Assembly (NCBI GenBank): GCA_000504605.1
Contig: AZHQ01000002.1
Location: 1-57,083, forward strand
From: an alpha proteobacterium SCGC AAA288-E13
Lineage (GTDB): Bacteria > Pseudomonadota > Alphaproteobacteria > Pelagibacterales > Pelagibacteraceae
Reading direction: 5' to 3'
DNA: 57,083 bases
How positions within the stretch are numbered: position 1 is the stretch's first letter; every line of letters starts with the position of its first letter. Below the pieces are notes generated by a model. It was not told the origin of the DNA. It saw only the letters and a list, made by a program, of their open reading frames with translations, and did no database searches. Below are positions 56,897 to 57,083 of the stretch, in pieces. The position numbers and the translations under genes are program-made.

Positions 56897-57083
56897 ATAA
56901 TTCTGCTGCGAGATTCCTGTTAAGAGCTTTATCAAGTTTATTTTTAGTTTGCTCTACGGTAGTTCCAAGTACGTTTTGAAATTCGGTTAAAATCCTATCA
57001 TAAGCTTTTTCAAGCAATTGTCTTTCACTATAAGATTGTTCCATACGTATATCATTCCCCTTATTTAGATCTCTTACTACCTC
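56895..57083 (-). CDS. C-terminal part of an unknown protein, runs off the window
   Basis: An open minus-strand frame enters from the right edge and stops at 56895, giving 62 residues. It is predicted to be helical and charged, including ERQLLEKAYDRILTEFQNVL and TTVEQTKNKLDKALNRNLAAEL. An internal ATG (57044) could start a 49-residue protein, but the frame stays open to the edge, so the gene probably extends further. I do not recognise it. Confidence 0.55.
   Translation of the reverse strand, partial: EVVRDLNKGNDIRMEQSYSERQLLEKAYDRILTEFQNVLGTTVEQTKNKLDKALNRNLAAEL

Overview
This window looks like a piece of a streamlined, very AT-rich alphaproteobacterial chromosome of the SAR11 (Pelagibacterales) type. 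The signs are lysine-, isoleucine- and asparagine-rich proteins, AGA as the main arginine codon, intergenic gaps of a few bases, many stop/start overlaps, and SAR11-like gene strings (grpE-dnaK-dnaJ-dapB-nth; dut-coaBC-ubiB-ubiE / mutM-rpsT-dnaA-dnaN; fur-miaB-phoH-ybeY-lnt-metK-nusA). The lineage is inferred from layout and protein style; no rRNA gene is present to test it.

Layout. 1-1862: a 5'-truncated yggS, an L,D-transpeptidase, a pseudo-receiver winged-helix regulator and a 35-codon ArfA-like gene. 1865-8039 (minus): grpE-dnaK-dnaJ chaperone operon running into dapB, nth and an adenosine kinase. 8083-11606: rdgB, an LpoA-like protein with internal repeats, rsmI and a BON lipoprotein. 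11603-19222: maeB, murJ, trpS, a glucosaminidase, a polysaccharide deacetylase and a short tsaB. 19240-25181: fur, miaB, phoH, ybeY, lnt, metK. 25185-31756: nusA-infB-rbfA-rpsO-pnp behind a leader containing an intrinsic terminator. 31759-34281 (minus): fabA-fabB-fabI. 34378-36570: katG, compositionally distinct. 36665-41826 (minus): SH3 protein, ThiF-like, dut, coaBC, ubiB, ubiE. 41883-45897: mutM, rpsT, dnaA, dnaN. 45931-49414 (minus): plsC, lysA, a micro-lipoprotein (LptM-like), argH. 49435-54642: tlpA, esterase, HNH, dsbB, yqaA, adenine/adenosine deaminase, MFS transporter. 54748-57083: tRNA-Leu(CAA), fadD-like ligase, a 19-residue Lys/Arg peptide gene, and the end of an unknown minus-strand gene.

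Most of the window is housekeeping: protein folding, translation initiation and RNA decay, replication initiation, cell-envelope assembly, type II fatty acid synthesis with the unsaturated branch, and lysine/arginine biosynthesis. I see no CRISPR array, prophage or insertion sequence, and no obvious multi-gene defence or biosynthetic island. The most interesting signals are small: the ArfA-like and Lys/Arg micro-genes, the nusA leader attenuator, the in-frame repeat expansion in the LpoA-like protein, the pseudo-receiver regulator and the katG regulatory region.

Sequence quality matters here. The first 95 bases are a perfect inverted copy of 1107-1201 and cut into yggS, which looks like an amplification or assembly chimera. 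Four genes (trpS, ubiB, the MFS transporter and the dnaA start) are each broken by one base in a homopolymer run. Three are normally essential or near-essential, so read error is more likely than true gene loss.
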